DNA from: Dissophora ornata
Taxonomy: Eukaryota > Mortierellomycota > Mortierellomycetes > Mortierellales > Mortierellaceae
Direction of reading: 5' to 3'
Assembly: GCA_025201705.1 (NCBI GenBank)
Contig: MU616944.1
Coordinates: forward strand, 1-30,763
DNA: 30,763 bases
Each line of letters starts with the position of its first letter. Within the stretch, counting starts at the first letter, position 1. The notes under the pieces are model-generated. The model worked only from the letters and a program-made list of their open reading frames with translations. It was not told the origin of the DNA and ran no database searches. Of the stretch, positions 20,369 to 30,763 are shown piece after piece. A program made the translations under genes and the position numbers.

Positions 20369-20884
20369 GACTCTGCATACCAATACAGGATGATTTCTCG
20401 TCAATTGAAGAGGTCAGGATGTAGGAGTCAAAGACTTTACAATCGGCTTTCTAGCACCATGAACTACAGCTTTTTTATTTACCTCCTAGAGAATTCTATT
20501 TCTTATGTACTTTTACGCAACTCAAATACAACCACGCTGCTCGTGGCAGGAAATCGTGTCCTCGCTACCGACATGATTTCTCCACCCTATTTCGCAATAG
20601 TGTTGTTTGTCGTCCTATCCGAATAGCTTTTCATAGTCCCTAACTAGAATACGAGATCTCAGTCTGCAGCGTTAATATTAGTGGAAATAAGAAACACCAA
20701 GCTTCTGCAAAATGAAGTCATAACGTTCAGCTCTTTTGTAAACAACGATGCCAGAGATGAGCTTAGTATAAGTTGCAGGCGCACAGCCCTTTCTCGCTCT
20801 CAAGCAACTTGAGTTTCCTATCCTTCGTTCTTCTGAACACTCACCAAATACCTTTCAAAATACCCAACTATTCTTCAAAGCAGC
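20369..20884. other. Spacer between the tandem proteases
   Basis: 516 bp holding the 3' region of the first protease and the promoter of the second. A CT/AC-rich stretch (about 20800-20880) precedes the next ATG. No gene or clear repeat is seen. Confidence 0.5.
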
Positions 20885-22291
20885 ATGAAGCTAAATATTG
20901 CCATAGCAGCAGCTTTAATGCTAATTAACGCAACGATTGCGGCACCGGAGACGCCTGCAAGCGAGGCACTCAGGCAAGTGAACATCCATCCTAGAGAAAG
21001 TATTCATGCGCAATTTATAGTCGAAATTACAGCCTTCCTCTTGGCACTAATTCCTCGATATTCTTACAATATCAAATAGGATCCCGATTTCCAAAGCTGA
21101 GGGTCTAGCTCGCTCCAACACGCCTGGTCGACGGGCTTATGCCCTCCGCAAGTTTGGTCTTGCGAAATCGAAGGCAAACCTAGCATCTGCCTCACTTCAG
21201 ACGATCGTGCCGCTCGTTGACGTTGGATTTGACATAGAGGTAAGCACAAACGTATATAATAACTCGTCTTCTTCACAATGGCTAATGGCTGATATTTTGT
21301 GTTTGTTCGTCTTCATGGCTCGCTCTAGTACTATGGCGTTGTCAAAATCGGTACTCCAAAGCAGTCGTTCAAGATGCAATTCGATACGGGCTCGTCCCGC
21401 TTCGTCCTCTCTACCAAAGGCTGTGCGCAATGCTCAGGCGACATTCACTTTGACTACAAAGCCTCATCCAGTTTCAGTGCTGGTAAAGAAGAACCCTGGA
21501 ATATTCGCTATGAAGACGGATCATATGCCTCGGGGTTCGTCGGCTATGACGATGTGACTCTTGGCAATATTACCGCTCATGGTCAAAACCTCAACTTGGT
21601 CATGAACGAGAGCACAGACTTTGACGATACTATCGACGGAGTGATTGGTCTTTCCTTTGGGCGACTGTCCTCGAGTACAACGGTTTTTGAGAATATGATG
21701 GCACAGAAGCAAGTGCCAATGGGTATATTTGCATTCTATCTCGGGAAGCAGTCGTTGAATGGGGGTGGTGAGGCCGTGTTCGGAGGACTAGATATGCATC
21801 GAGTACTGCCTGGACATGATATCACCTACACAAAGGTCATCCAACCGCTTTATTGGAGTGTCGGATTCAGGAACGTTTTCATGGATGGCAACGCCCTAGT
21901 CGACAGCAAAATATCGAAATCTTCGTGGACATTTCCGGCCATAATCGACACAGGTTCAACGTTGTTGTTGGTCCCGGAAAAGATTGCTTCTTGGGTCCAC
22001 AAGCAAATTGCGGGTGCCAAAGGGTTTGGCGGGATGTGGACAGTACCCTGTGGGTCGACCTTGGGGAAAATCGAGTTTGATATTGAAGGAGTTAGATTTG
22101 CGGTGCCGGGAGAGGATCTAGTGAGAGAGAGGACGAGAATTCAGGGCTTGTGCTTCTCAGCGATCCAGAGCAGCAATGCCAACTACATGATTATCGGCGA
22201 CATCTTTTTGAAAAACAACTACGTCGTGTTTGACCAGGAGAACGAGCGGGTTGGGTTTGCGCCAGCCAACCATGGTGCCAAGAAAGGTTAA
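20885..22291 (+). CDS. Pepsin-type aspartic protease (A1), tandem paralogue
   Basis: Three exons, 20885-20973, 21080-21239 and 21329-22291, give 403 aa. The first intron (106 nt) must use a GC donor: the exon ends CTCAG and the intron begins GCAAGT. The nearby GT would put a stop in the next exon, and the phase (2) matches the first intron of the upstream paralogue. The second intron is 89 nt. A signal peptide (MKLNIAIAAALMLINATIAA) precedes a basic propeptide (RIPISKAEGLARSN..., ALRKFGLAKSK) closely parallel to the paralogue's. Active-site motifs FDTGSS (D102) and IDTGST (D290) are intact, with the flap in IRYEDGSYASG. The acidic insertion and the charged repeat tail of the neighbour are absent, so this is the compact form. 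The third intron of the neighbour is missing. The pair is evidently a local duplication. Confidence 0.92.
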
Positions 22292-22539
22292 CGGCGCAAA
22301 GAGAGGATGGAGTAATGGGTTTATGTCGGCGAGACTAGCAGACGCTATTTGACCTGTCCGCACAATTTCAACCTGTGAATGGCGTAATGAGGAAATATGA
22401 AAAACAATTACTGTTTGCAGTTTATTTTGGCCGACATTCCTGGAGTTTCACTGATAAGTTTGCTGACAGCGCCATGGCTGGGTTGTTATTAAGATTGGGA
22501 GCGAACACTGTTAAAACTTGGGTCAGAGATTGCACCACC

Positions 22540-22840
22540 TCACCCTTCAATCATATTAAATAAAATGAGATATCTGAGGTGTTCCTTCCTGGATTGAACA
22601 AGCGTGTTGGCCTCCTTGATTAGCCTTCTAGCTCTTAGACCGTCAATGCGGATGATGTCTATTGGCTTGATCCCCCTGACGCGCTTTAGTTGCTTATATA
22701 CGCGCAGTCCTTTCAGTCCATTCTTCCTAATGTTCTCACTGGTCAGTCGCGGAGGCACCTCTGGTATGGTATCCACAGGAACTGGGTTAGATGCGCTTTT
22801 CTCTGAACGCGCTCGTTTTTTTTGGATGCATGCATTGGTG
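22540..22840 (-). other. Coding-like minus-strand fragment, unassigned
   Basis: A minus-strand frame ends at 22540 and reads ...KKRARSEKSASNPVP, then VPPRLTSENIRKNGLKGL, KQLKRVRGIKPIDIIRIDGL and RRLIKEANTLVQSRKEHL. Its regular charged and hydrophobic pattern looks like real protein. Upstream the frame is closed by a stop at about 22858, with no obvious acceptor. It may be the last exon of a gene or a decayed mobile-element ORF. Family not recognised. Confidence 0.35.
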
Positions 22841-23068
22841 GTGTAAGGACAGTGCAGTTATCGCTCTGATTCGATATGCTCTTGGCTGTTGCACGGCGTT
22901 CCTTGATTCGCTAGGAAGTTCTGTTGACCATTGTCGGTGTTCGAATGTCGCGTTTGACCTTGAGCAAGACATGAACGCGGAGGGGGAGTTCATTTGTTGC
23001 GCGCCTTTGAAGTCCTACATCCTATGAAGCTTGTATCGTCACAAGCCCAAGCTACTCGCGATTGCGTA

Positions 23069-23352
23069 TCATTGCCACTGCAGTGCATATAATCTCATCC
23101 CTATTACTGGCTGCTGCAGACATGTGTACACCAAGTCTCTCACAAGCGACAGTTTCTTTTGGCCAGTACGGTGGCAATAACATGTCCCTTGCTTCTTAAA
23201 CCCAACCTTGAATAAAAATGTCCCTTTGAAATATGTATGAGCTGTATCCAAGGTGGAGATGATACTTTGGAAGTTTTCGTTCCGCCACTCAAACAAGTCG
23301 TTATCCGGGATAACAAATCCAGCCCTATCTCTTCCAAGGGCCCGCTATTCAA
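23069..23352 (-). other. Coding-like minus-strand fragment, unassigned
   Basis: An open frame of about 90 codons just after a stop reads RALGRDRAGFVIPDNDLFEW, then ENFQSIISTLDTAHTYFKGT and KVGFKKQGTCYCHRTGQK. It resembles coding sequence but has no suitable start. It may belong with the fragment at 22540-22840 to one decayed gene. I cannot name a family. Confidence 0.3.
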
Positions 23353-23509
23353 CTGCATGAGAGATCACGTGCCAATGAGTTAAGGGTCAACGGTGCCTCC
23401 AACGAAGTCGTCGCGACAATTGTCCTCATCAACCGCTGTCTCCTTTTTCTTCAAGCCGCGGTTGACAATCATCGATCCCCTCCCCCTCCTCCCTCAGCTC
23501 AAAAACGCC

Positions 23510-26500
23510 ATGGCTGCACGACTCCCTCCCGAGCTCGCAGGAGAGCTCTACTGCAGAGCCAACCTCGAGCCCATGATCCACCAGGTCATGACCCCACAAA
23601 TCGCGATCGAGCTGCTCGACAAGGCCTGGCACATGCTCTCCACGAACCAGATCTCGTTCTCGTTTAACTACATTGACAAGCCCAAGGGTAAGTCAACTAC
23701 CCCGCACGGAATCGCGACAGACAGGATGTCCTTGGCCTCATGGAAATCCCGGGAACCCGCTCATTTATACGTATACTTTGCAATAGAGAACATGGCATTC
23801 TTCCTCAAGGTACAGCCGGACGAGATCATCATGCCTCATGATGGGTAAGAGTGGCATCACCGATCCGATCTTGTTGATGAGGATGGTTTCTACACCAACG
23901 CAACCAGCACTGACCAATGTAATGTCTGCAACATTGTCCATGCAACAGATACCAATATATGGACGATGAAGTCACCTATAGCTATCCTCCAGATCCTGTA
24001 AGACAAACGACACACCGCAACGACGCGTTTTTGAGGCGGTTTGACAAAGACCTGCCACTAATTCTGATCTATTGAATGTGTGGCATATTCGACGCACTAT
24101 AGAGACTCACCATCACAGAGCGGTCGCAGGGATTTTCACACGGAGACCAATACACCCACATCGTCCGACGAAAGTACACTCTTGTCCAGCAAGGAAGAGA
24201 TACCCTTGCCTTTTTGCACTACTCAAAAGCTGATATCTCTCGTAAGTTCAGCGGTTTATTTTGTCCTCTCGGCGACCCTTGGCTATCTGGTGGCGCGTGT
24301 GTTGATGAAGATACCAGCTCAATGGATCACGACTTAAATATAAACACTCTTTCATCGCTCTAGGCTCGGTTGTCGTGGATGGACGTAGGGCCAAGACTCC
24401 AGCTCGACAGTACCCACTGAAGCAAATACCAGGAACCGCTCTTCCACCACCATTGCAGGCGCCACAGCAGCCATATCAACAGGCATATAGACCTCAACAA
24501 CCGCCCAAAATGCAGCACCCCTACGTACCCTCTCCTGCAGCCGCGATGCCTGTTTCACCTCAGCAGCCAGGGGGCTATGGACGCTTTTCCGCATTACCTG
24601 CACCCGTTGGAGGACCTCCAGGACAGCAGCCGCCGCAGCGCGTAGCACCTGTCAATGCAGTAGCCTATGGAAATCAGAGACACGACAAAAAGTCCAGCCA
24701 CAAAAAGCATCATCAACAACAGCAGCAACAGCTCACACCCCAGCAGCAAGCCCAAGTGCTTGCTCAGCAACAAGCACAGGCCCAAGAGGATGCAGAGGAC
24801 CCATCTGGGGATGAACTGGACTTTTTGACGGCCAGGGACGTTGCCATTGCCCGCTACAAAAGAAATCACGATTATATTGCAGAGGTCTTTTCCCCCTACC
24901 CTACTTGTAAGTATTTAAACATGCCCTGGAATTTCTTTTTTTTTTCTCGGCCCCTGGGGAGCAATTGATTGACATTCATTCTCCTTGAATTATAGCGAGG
25001 ATAACCCCTCCTCGACCCGAATACGAAAAGTCAATCGAGTTCCTGAAGGCGCTGAGCTCGAAACACGAGATCGATTTGGAAGCTGTCAGGGAGGAGCATG
25101 ACGAAAAGATCAAAAAATTCAAGGCCGACGCTTCTGTTTTCTACAGAGGACTGGAGGATTTGAAGCAGGCTACCACTGTCCAGGTAATGTGAGATAGCCA
25201 TGCTTTTTGAGTACGGATGGTACATGCATCGTTCTATGGTGAGCAGTGAACTGAAAGCTGACGCCTTTGCTTGCAACGCTTGACAGGAAGTCTTTGCTGC
25301 AAATGAAAGAGTGGAATCCTACATGGGAATGACTGTGCAGCCTTATCTGGGGCTCCGCCAGGTTGAGTTGCCAAAGGATGAGGCGACTCGTACGCCCGAG
25401 CTTAAGCCTGCCCGTGTCCAAAAACAACCACCAGCGCCTGATACTGCCATGGTTGTGGATTCGGTTCAGGACGCCGTGAGTGTCGCCGCTGATCCAGTTC
25501 CACAGCCTGCTCCCATCATTCCAGTAGCTGTTGAGTCACTTGCGACAAACGGAATTACTGCTTTGGATGCCCCTATTCAGGCCCAGGTTGCTTCAGAATC
25601 GATGGAAATGGATTTAGCGTCCGTTATTCCAGTGCAGGAAATCAACACTGGCATTGTTAGCGAGGATACGGAGATGGGCAATAACAATGATGTCACCAAC
25701 GAGTTTATGACTGGTGTGCATCAAGAGACGACGGTACCTACCGTAACAATGGCAGTCATGCCCTCAGACCCTGTTTTTGCTGCACAGGAGACTCAGTCAA
25801 CAATTACGCCCGCTCCACAGATACAGCCAGAACCTATGGTTTCTGATGTTATGATGGAAAAGCAACAGAATCTGATGCAGGAGCACACACAGGCGCCTGT
25901 CCCTGTCGCATCCATTGTGGAGCATACACCAGTAGTAGCAGCCGTGACGTCCATTGTGGAAGTGTCTGCCATGGCCACCGTGTTGGAAACATCCACGCCC
26001 ATTCCTGTGGTAACGACGAGTGTCGAAGAACAAATGCAGCCCCCAGTGATCCCAGCTGCACAGGAGCTGCCCATGGTCACAGAGACATTTGTACAAGAAT
26101 CATTTGTACAAGAATCATTTACGAGCAGTGTCACAGAGGGCGACCACATCACGACAACAACGTCTAGTAGCTACACCACCTCTTCGACAGACACCACCGG
26201 TATGACCGTGACGGATACAGCGCAGAGCGAAGGCACGACTGTGGAGTACGCAGATGGACACCAGGAGGTGTTCCCGCAAGAGGCAATGCATCAGCATGTT
26301 GTCGAACACACAGATATCCCACCACCACTGGAGCACAACGTTCAACAGCCAGCACAGATTGAGGCTATCCCAGAGTCTACATTTGTAGAGTCGACTGTGA
26401 CAATCACGGAGCTGCAGCCCACAGAGCTGAGTGTGGTGGATGGAGGTGCAGTTGATGTCACACCGCAAGCAGGGTTCGTCTCTACTCCGGTCGCCGTCCC

Positions 26501-26588
26501 AACTACGGAAGCGCCAGCACCGGTTGCTGATGAGCAGCAGCAGCAGCAGGCAGCAGAAGAAAGCACAGGTCCAGGAGCAGCACCATGA
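23510..26588 (+). CDS. SSR4: SWI/SNF and RSC chromatin-remodelling subunit Ssr4-like
   Basis: Seven exons: 23510-23687, 23787-23844, 23949-23997, 24103-24241, 24364-24906, 24996-25183, 25287-26588; introns of 89-122 nt. The product is 818 aa. Residues 1-160 follow the Ssr4 N-terminal domain: PPELAGELYCRANLEPM, FFLKVQPDEIIMPHDGYQYMDDE, then a VRRKYTLVQQGRDTLAFLHYSK segment. A Pro/Gln-rich linker (about 165-285) leads to the second conserved block, DELDFLTARDVAIARYKRNHDYIAEVFSPY (about 295-322), and a coiled-coil-like stretch to about 385. The last ~430 residues are Val/Pro/Thr/Glu-rich low complexity. Ssr4 is a fungal subunit shared by SWI/SNF and RSC in fission yeast, whose protein I recall as about half this length. 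The ATG at 23510 has good context (GCCATGG); an in-frame ATG at 23393 is the alternative. Confidence 0.82.
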
Positions 26589-26647
26589 GGAGGGTCCATC
26601 TGTCTATTTTCTGTGGTTGTTCAAGTGTTGTTTTTTTTAATGTGGGT

Positions 26648-26653
26648 AATAAA
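26648..26653 (+). terminator. Candidate poly(A) signal of the Ssr4 gene
   Basis: AATAAA 60 nt after the stop codon, in TGGGTAATAAAGAAG. Position and motif fit; inference. Confidence 0.45.
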
Positions 26654-27880
26654 GAAGAATATATCCAGCATTGCGCAGGACCGTGCCGACGCACACTTTT
26701 GGGAAACACGACTGCTGGGCGTTGGGCATCATCTGACCTCGAATCAGTGGGCGAGACCAAGCGTTTTGCTTTCATATTTTCCTTCTTTTGTCTCCGCTCC
26801 TCCCCGTCCCCACGCTCCAAGGACTGCACTCATTCGCATTCAGAATCACCTCCACCAGCACTCGCCATTCCCTACCAACTCGCCTTTCGCGCTTTCTTCT
26901 TATTCCATCCATACCGCAGAACGCCGAGCTATCCAGCATCGATATCCATCCGTCTGTGTTTCTGTCCCCTTCTTCTGTTTTTGCCAGTCTCTGTCTCCTT
27001 TTTTTGCGTGTGATTGTTTTGATGAACCACTGGGCTAGTTCTCTCGCCTCGTCACCCTCGCTGCCCCCATTATCGCCCTCTATTCGTCCTCACAACGACG
27101 ACACCAGCAAGACCGCCGTCGACAGCCACACCCTCACGAACAGCACCCGCCAGGTAACTGCTCTTTATCGGGTTCAGAGGGCGAATGGACCAACCCGGAA
27201 AGGGATAGAAGGGCTCAATTAGGAAGAGGGCCGTGGGCTAACCTCAGCTGGCTGCGTGGATAGACTCTGAGCACAACACGCTAGTGTATAGAGGGACAGC
27301 CATAGCATCGACCACGCTCATATTCCCGTTCAACCCAACCACAGCTGATCTGTTGGACAGCAACGCCAGTTGATGAGGTTGTCTGTACCCCAGTACACGC
27401 TCAGTACATACACCCGACTTTGCTATTGGGAGGCTGATAATAGTTTAATGAGGGTGCCAATGAACACGGCTGTTGCTGTGTGGTTTGCTATTCTTGGGGG
27501 GGTCCACTGCCCTTTCTGGCAGCTTTCTACCCAGTGCACTGCCTGCTACTCCTCAGCCCAGTTCGGATTCATTTGGGGGCCGTAGAAAATGTGCAAGGAG
27601 ACATCACAGGGAAAGAGCGGGAGATTAGCGAGTGCGTGAGTGCGTGAGAGAGAGTGAGAGTGCGTGCAGGAGAGCTGTGTGCGTGCGTGCGTGCGTGCGT
27701 ACGCGCCCATAAAACAGCGGTCGGCTCAGATCTGTACAATCACCTTTCTTCTCCTCACTTGCCAAGATCATTCATTTCCCTTTCCTCAGAACCCAACCAT
27801 CATTCGCCGCATCCGCATCACGCAAGCGAGCTGCAGAAGACTAACCCGCAATACTCTCGCCCATCAGACAATACACAGCC
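26654..27880. other. Long leader/promoter region with possible 5'-UTR intron
   Basis: About 1.2 kb before the decapping-activator gene. It begins CT-rich (26760-27000). It includes a 44-codon frame starting at 27022 (MNHWASSLASSPSLPPL...) that ends exactly at a good donor, CAG|GTAACT at 27154. A strong acceptor (TTTCCTCAG, ending 27789) lies just upstream of the main ATG. This could be a 5'-UTR intron of about 640 nt with an upstream ORF, but it is unproven. Simple repeats (GAGA and GTGC runs) cover about 27620-27710. Confidence 0.35.
27626..27706. repeat. GA/GTGC simple repeats
   Basis: A stretch of GTGCGTGAGAGAGAGTGAGAGTGCG is followed by about six GTGC/GTGCGT units (27679-27702). It is microsatellite-like and probably sits upstream of, or within, the leader of the next gene. 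Confidence 0.7.
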
Positions 27881-28075
27881 ATGCTGCAGCCCGCAACAAT
27901 AACCGCACCGACCTCTGCTTCGCCCTCTCTTCCCCACACTCCTCGCCAAAGCAGGAAAAGCGGCATCGCCATGGCCCTTCAGAACCAGAACCAGAGCAGG
28001 CAACAGCAAAGCCAAGGGCAACAAGCCGGCAATAACAACAGCAATAACAATAACGGCAATAGCAATAACGGCAAT

Positions 28076-28106
<31 letters not shown>

Positions 28107-29526
28107 GCCGTCAGCAACGGAGTCCGGCACTGACCCATGCCCGTCACCAGTCCATGCCCTCTCAGCAACGCCCTCTGCCAGGCACACCCTCAACTATTGG
28201 CAACGACCCCAGCAACAATCCCAAGGGCGCCAACAATAACAGTGCCTCACCATCAAAACGCTCCTCTGCGTCCGTGGTCGCGCCTGTGCCCTCCTCGACA
28301 ATCTCAGGGATCCAGATCTTGAAGAACCAGCATGGTTCCCAAGGAGCTGCAAAGCAGAGCAACAATGACAGCCAGCAGATCCAGCGAAACCAAAAGTCGA
28401 AGCCAGCCTCTACCCAAGGCCAAGGCCAGGCACTACAGAACAGCAATAGTGGCCCTAGTTCGAGGAACAAGCGCTCCCAGCGCCGCAAAGACGTCGAGGC
28501 CACACCAGAATCAACGGCCAAGACTCAATTGGATGCAGCGGCTTTAGACCAGAGCCAAACTATGAATCCGTCAAACCCTACTTCATCGACGGACTCGGAT
28601 GACTCTGAGTCAGCTGTGATGGAATCGAGCCCTCATCGCAGTCCAGCCAAGGGCCTCAGCAACAGCGCCAACAAGCAGAATGGACGCCCTGCTAAAGGAC
28701 ATGGTCAATTGTCGGCAAGCCCTCCACACCGGCCTAGCTCCACCCCGGCTATACCGCAGCAGCGCAAAGGGTACTAACGGGCACTCAATTGTATCCCGCC
28801 GCAGCCATCACAACTTCTTTTCTTGCATTATGCCCTTTGTGACTAATAATGATGCTTTTTTCGTTTTGTTCGCGGCGCCTTAGTGTCGCAACGCCACAGC
28901 GACAGCAAAATAATGGCCAGCAGCAGCAGCATTACCAGGGCGATACTGGTCGCAACTCGAGCTTTGAACCAACCTCGACTCAGTCTGCAGACATGATGGA
29001 TGCGCAACTGCGCCCCAACGTGTCGAAAGCCAGCTCTGCAGACAAGATCATGTTGGCGAATCGCGTTGCTGCGGAAAAGAACAGCGCGTTGTATGCTGGA
29101 CCGACGTTCCACAACTCGCCGGCGCCAACTAGTCTCCCCATCCCTGCGTTTGCGCGATCCTGGGGTAGCAATGGCAGCTCCAGCAGCATCAACAGCAATA
29201 ACAACGGCTCTAGCGATCCTCTGCAGGATAGAATGCCAGTCTCCCCATTCTTTGGCGAGGGTGCTTCGCCACAGTTGAACAACATGCGCCCTCAGCGAAC
29301 ACAGTCGGAGACGAGTGGATGGACCGGTTCCTATCATCACCACCATCAGTCTATGCCTGGAATGTTCTCGCATCAGTACCCATCCAACGCTGCATTTGAG
29401 TATCGCCTGCCGGAGCTCATGGCGACGTCGAGCTATAGCGTGGGTGCATCGACTATGCACGGAGCGAACGAGCTGATGGAAATAAGCCAGAATCTGCGCA
29501 ACCTGCTCAAGATCCAGAGCCAGTAA
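27881..29526 (+). CDS. Asn/Gln-rich protein with PNRC/EDC1-type decapping-activator motif
   Basis: Two exons, 27881-28770 and 28884-29526, with a 113-nt intron (GG|GTACTA...CTTAG|T), give 510 aa. Most of the protein is low-complexity: an Asn run at about residues 49-75, Gln and Ser blocks, and later His4 and Ser/Asn tracts. The recognisable part is residues 361-386, EKNSALYAGPTFHNSPAPTS followed by LPIPAF. This matches the YAG..F..SP.P..LP.P.F motif of PNRC and fungal EDC1-type proteins, which bind Dcp1 and stimulate Dcp2 mRNA decapping. A second ordered patch is the C-terminal helix ELMEISQNLRNLLKI. By analogy it acts in cytoplasmic mRNA decay or P-bodies, where Asn/Gln-rich regions favour condensation. 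The motif identity is confident by eye; the pathway assignment is inference. The ATG at 27881 is the first one open into the low-complexity region. Confidence 0.75.
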
Positions 29527-29710
29527 CGGGATGGGTGTCACGCTTTTTATGGTTCCCAGTTCTGCGCTCTCCCATGTGGTGCTCTTTGGTAGGCACCACA
29601 CTGATCTCACTTCCCTTTTTTATTTTTTTATCGTTATTCTCATATCTCGGGTTTGAATTGTTTTGCATACCCTAATTCCTGCCTCCAGCTATCGTGAGCT
29701 TTTCCAGGAA

Positions 29711-29825
<115 letters not shown>

Positions 29826-30566
29826 CAAATCAGTCTCGTTACCTCCGCATGCCATTCTTTTACCGCCTCTGCAGAGTCTCGTTCTTTTTTTTTCTTCTTT
29901 CTGTTTTTGTGTACATTTTTGTTTTCACTTTTTGTTTTAGTAGTCCCACCTGTACAATACGAGTTCCTTTTCGGTTTTTAGTCCCACATCCCTTGTACAT
30001 CTCTTTCTTTTTCTCTCTCTCTCTCTTTCTCTCTCTCTCTTATTCTATCTTCCATTTTATTTGTCGGGCGATTCCATCGGGTATGATGTGAAATTTGGGG
30101 GTGTACGGTGGAGTTTCAGGACAGTTTTCAAGATATCAGCTTTTGGCCTCGCCAGCACTGAAAAAGACGTAAGGGCAAAAGGGGGGTGGGAAAAATGCGC
30201 AAGAAATGGGAAGAAAGAATGCTTGGAGGAAAGCCCATGGGAAACAGGATCCTTTGAAAGGATGGGATTCATTAGAAGGAAGAAACAAGACTTGAAGGAC
30301 AAGAAGACAGGAGGGAGGAAAATACACAAAAGATCAACATCGATACTATTTATTTTCTTTCTTGAGGGAATCGCCTCTACCTACTATTCCAAGCGCAAGC
30401 AAACACGCGTCAAAAACAAAAAAAAACAACATTCGAAACCCAGCCACCACACAAAATCATCGCAACACACAACCAACTTGATCCCCGCGAAACAGAAACC
30501 AGTGTCAAAAACAACAGATTCACAGCACCAACAAAAGCAATAACTTCACAACTTCAAACATGCAAC

Positions 30567-30688
30567 AACTCGATAGCTTTACAATTTGAACTAGGAAAAA
30601 AAACTCGATAGCTCAACAATTTGCGCACCCCAACAACTCAACAACTCAACAACTCAACAGCTCAACTACTCAACTACTCAACTACTCC
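30567..30688. repeat. Short direct repeats in a leader-like region
   Basis: AACTCGATAGCTTTACAATTTG (30567-30588) recurs at 30602-30623 with two changes. It is followed by a 9-bp tandem array of CAACAACT(C) and CAACTACT(C) units (30631-30688). A ten-codon-scale ORF (ATG at 30560, MQQLDSFTI) overlaps the first copy. Confidence 0.65.
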
Positions 30689-30763
30689 ACGTCAAAATCA
30701 ACTCAACACACAGTAACTTTCTATAGCCAACCTTTTCTTTTTTTTTTATTTCTCGCTTGTTGG

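Larger units (their letters stand above)
22292..23509. other. Intergenic region with two unassigned coding-like fragments
   Basis: 1.2 kb between the second protease and the Ssr4 gene. Apart from the two minus-strand fragments described separately, I see no repeat or RNA gene. The last ~120 bp are CT-rich and serve as leader of the Ssr4 gene. Confidence 0.45.

Noticed and set aside
27361..27585. Extension of the 27022 frame by splicing to 27361
   Set aside because: It is in frame, but the downstream translation looks non-coding and the intron (207 nt) is longer than usual here.
30061..30543. 160-codon plus-strand frame
   Set aside because: Lys/Gln/Thr-rich product of A-rich and CA-rich DNA. 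No motif, and overlapped by another frame on the minus strand.

Overview
The window reads as nuclear DNA of a filamentous fungus. Genes are split by many short introns (about 87-139 nt) with GTAAGT-like donors, and several products are fungus-specific (an Ssr4-type SWI/SNF-RSC subunit, Spc24, a fungal saposin-type acid sphingomyelinase). The protein set and the CT-rich, CA-rich leaders suggest an early-diverging lineage such as Mortierellomycota (Mortierella/Linnemannia type). That placement is an inference from impression, not a computed result. All splice sites were placed by hand from consensus sites plus frame continuity; for every multi-exon gene called here the summed exons are a multiple of three, except the transposase, which needs one extra base.

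Layout. 1-2.8 kb: gene-poor, with a MITE-like inverted-repeat element (1096-1297), a small PPPY-motif ORF (minus), and a tandem repeat whose units hold a hairpin (1960-2152). 2.8-5.0 kb: secreted acid sphingomyelinase (minus, 4 exons, 607 aa). 6.3-9.5 kb: a hAT transposon with a BED-finger transposase (minus, 4 exons) that carries one frameshift. It is bracketed by two arrays of nine copies of a ~14-bp TGTTGACCGGTGAA repeat in the same orientation. 9.5-12.4 kb: a transposon graveyard, with a decayed unknown ORF, a poly(A)-only insertion inside a 15-bp target duplication, and a second, eroded hAT C-terminus. 12.45-13.2 kb: secreted 2H phosphoesterase-like protein (plus). 13.5-14.6 kb: kinetochore Spc24 (minus). 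15.0-18.0 kb: large mitochondrial PPR-type protein (plus), divergent from Spc24. 18.5-22.3 kb: tandem pair of pepsin-type (A1) aspartic proteases (plus). 23.5-26.6 kb: Ssr4 homologue with a long low-complexity tail (plus). 27.9-29.5 kb: Asn/Gln-rich protein with a PNRC/EDC1-type decapping-activator motif (plus). 29.5-30.8 kb: long T tract, CT repeats and a CA-rich leader-like region, possibly upstream of a gene beyond the window.

Functionally this is an ordinary fungal arm rather than a gene cluster. Three or four secreted hydrolases (sphingomyelinase, 2H protein, two aspartic proteases) are mixed with housekeeping genes for chromosome segregation, mitochondrial RNA, chromatin remodelling and mRNA decay. 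I see no coherent new multi-gene system. The most distinctive signals are the matched same-orientation repeat arrays on the hAT element, the poly(A)-only retroposition footprint, the intron differences and GC donor in the protease pair, and the secreted 2H-type protein.
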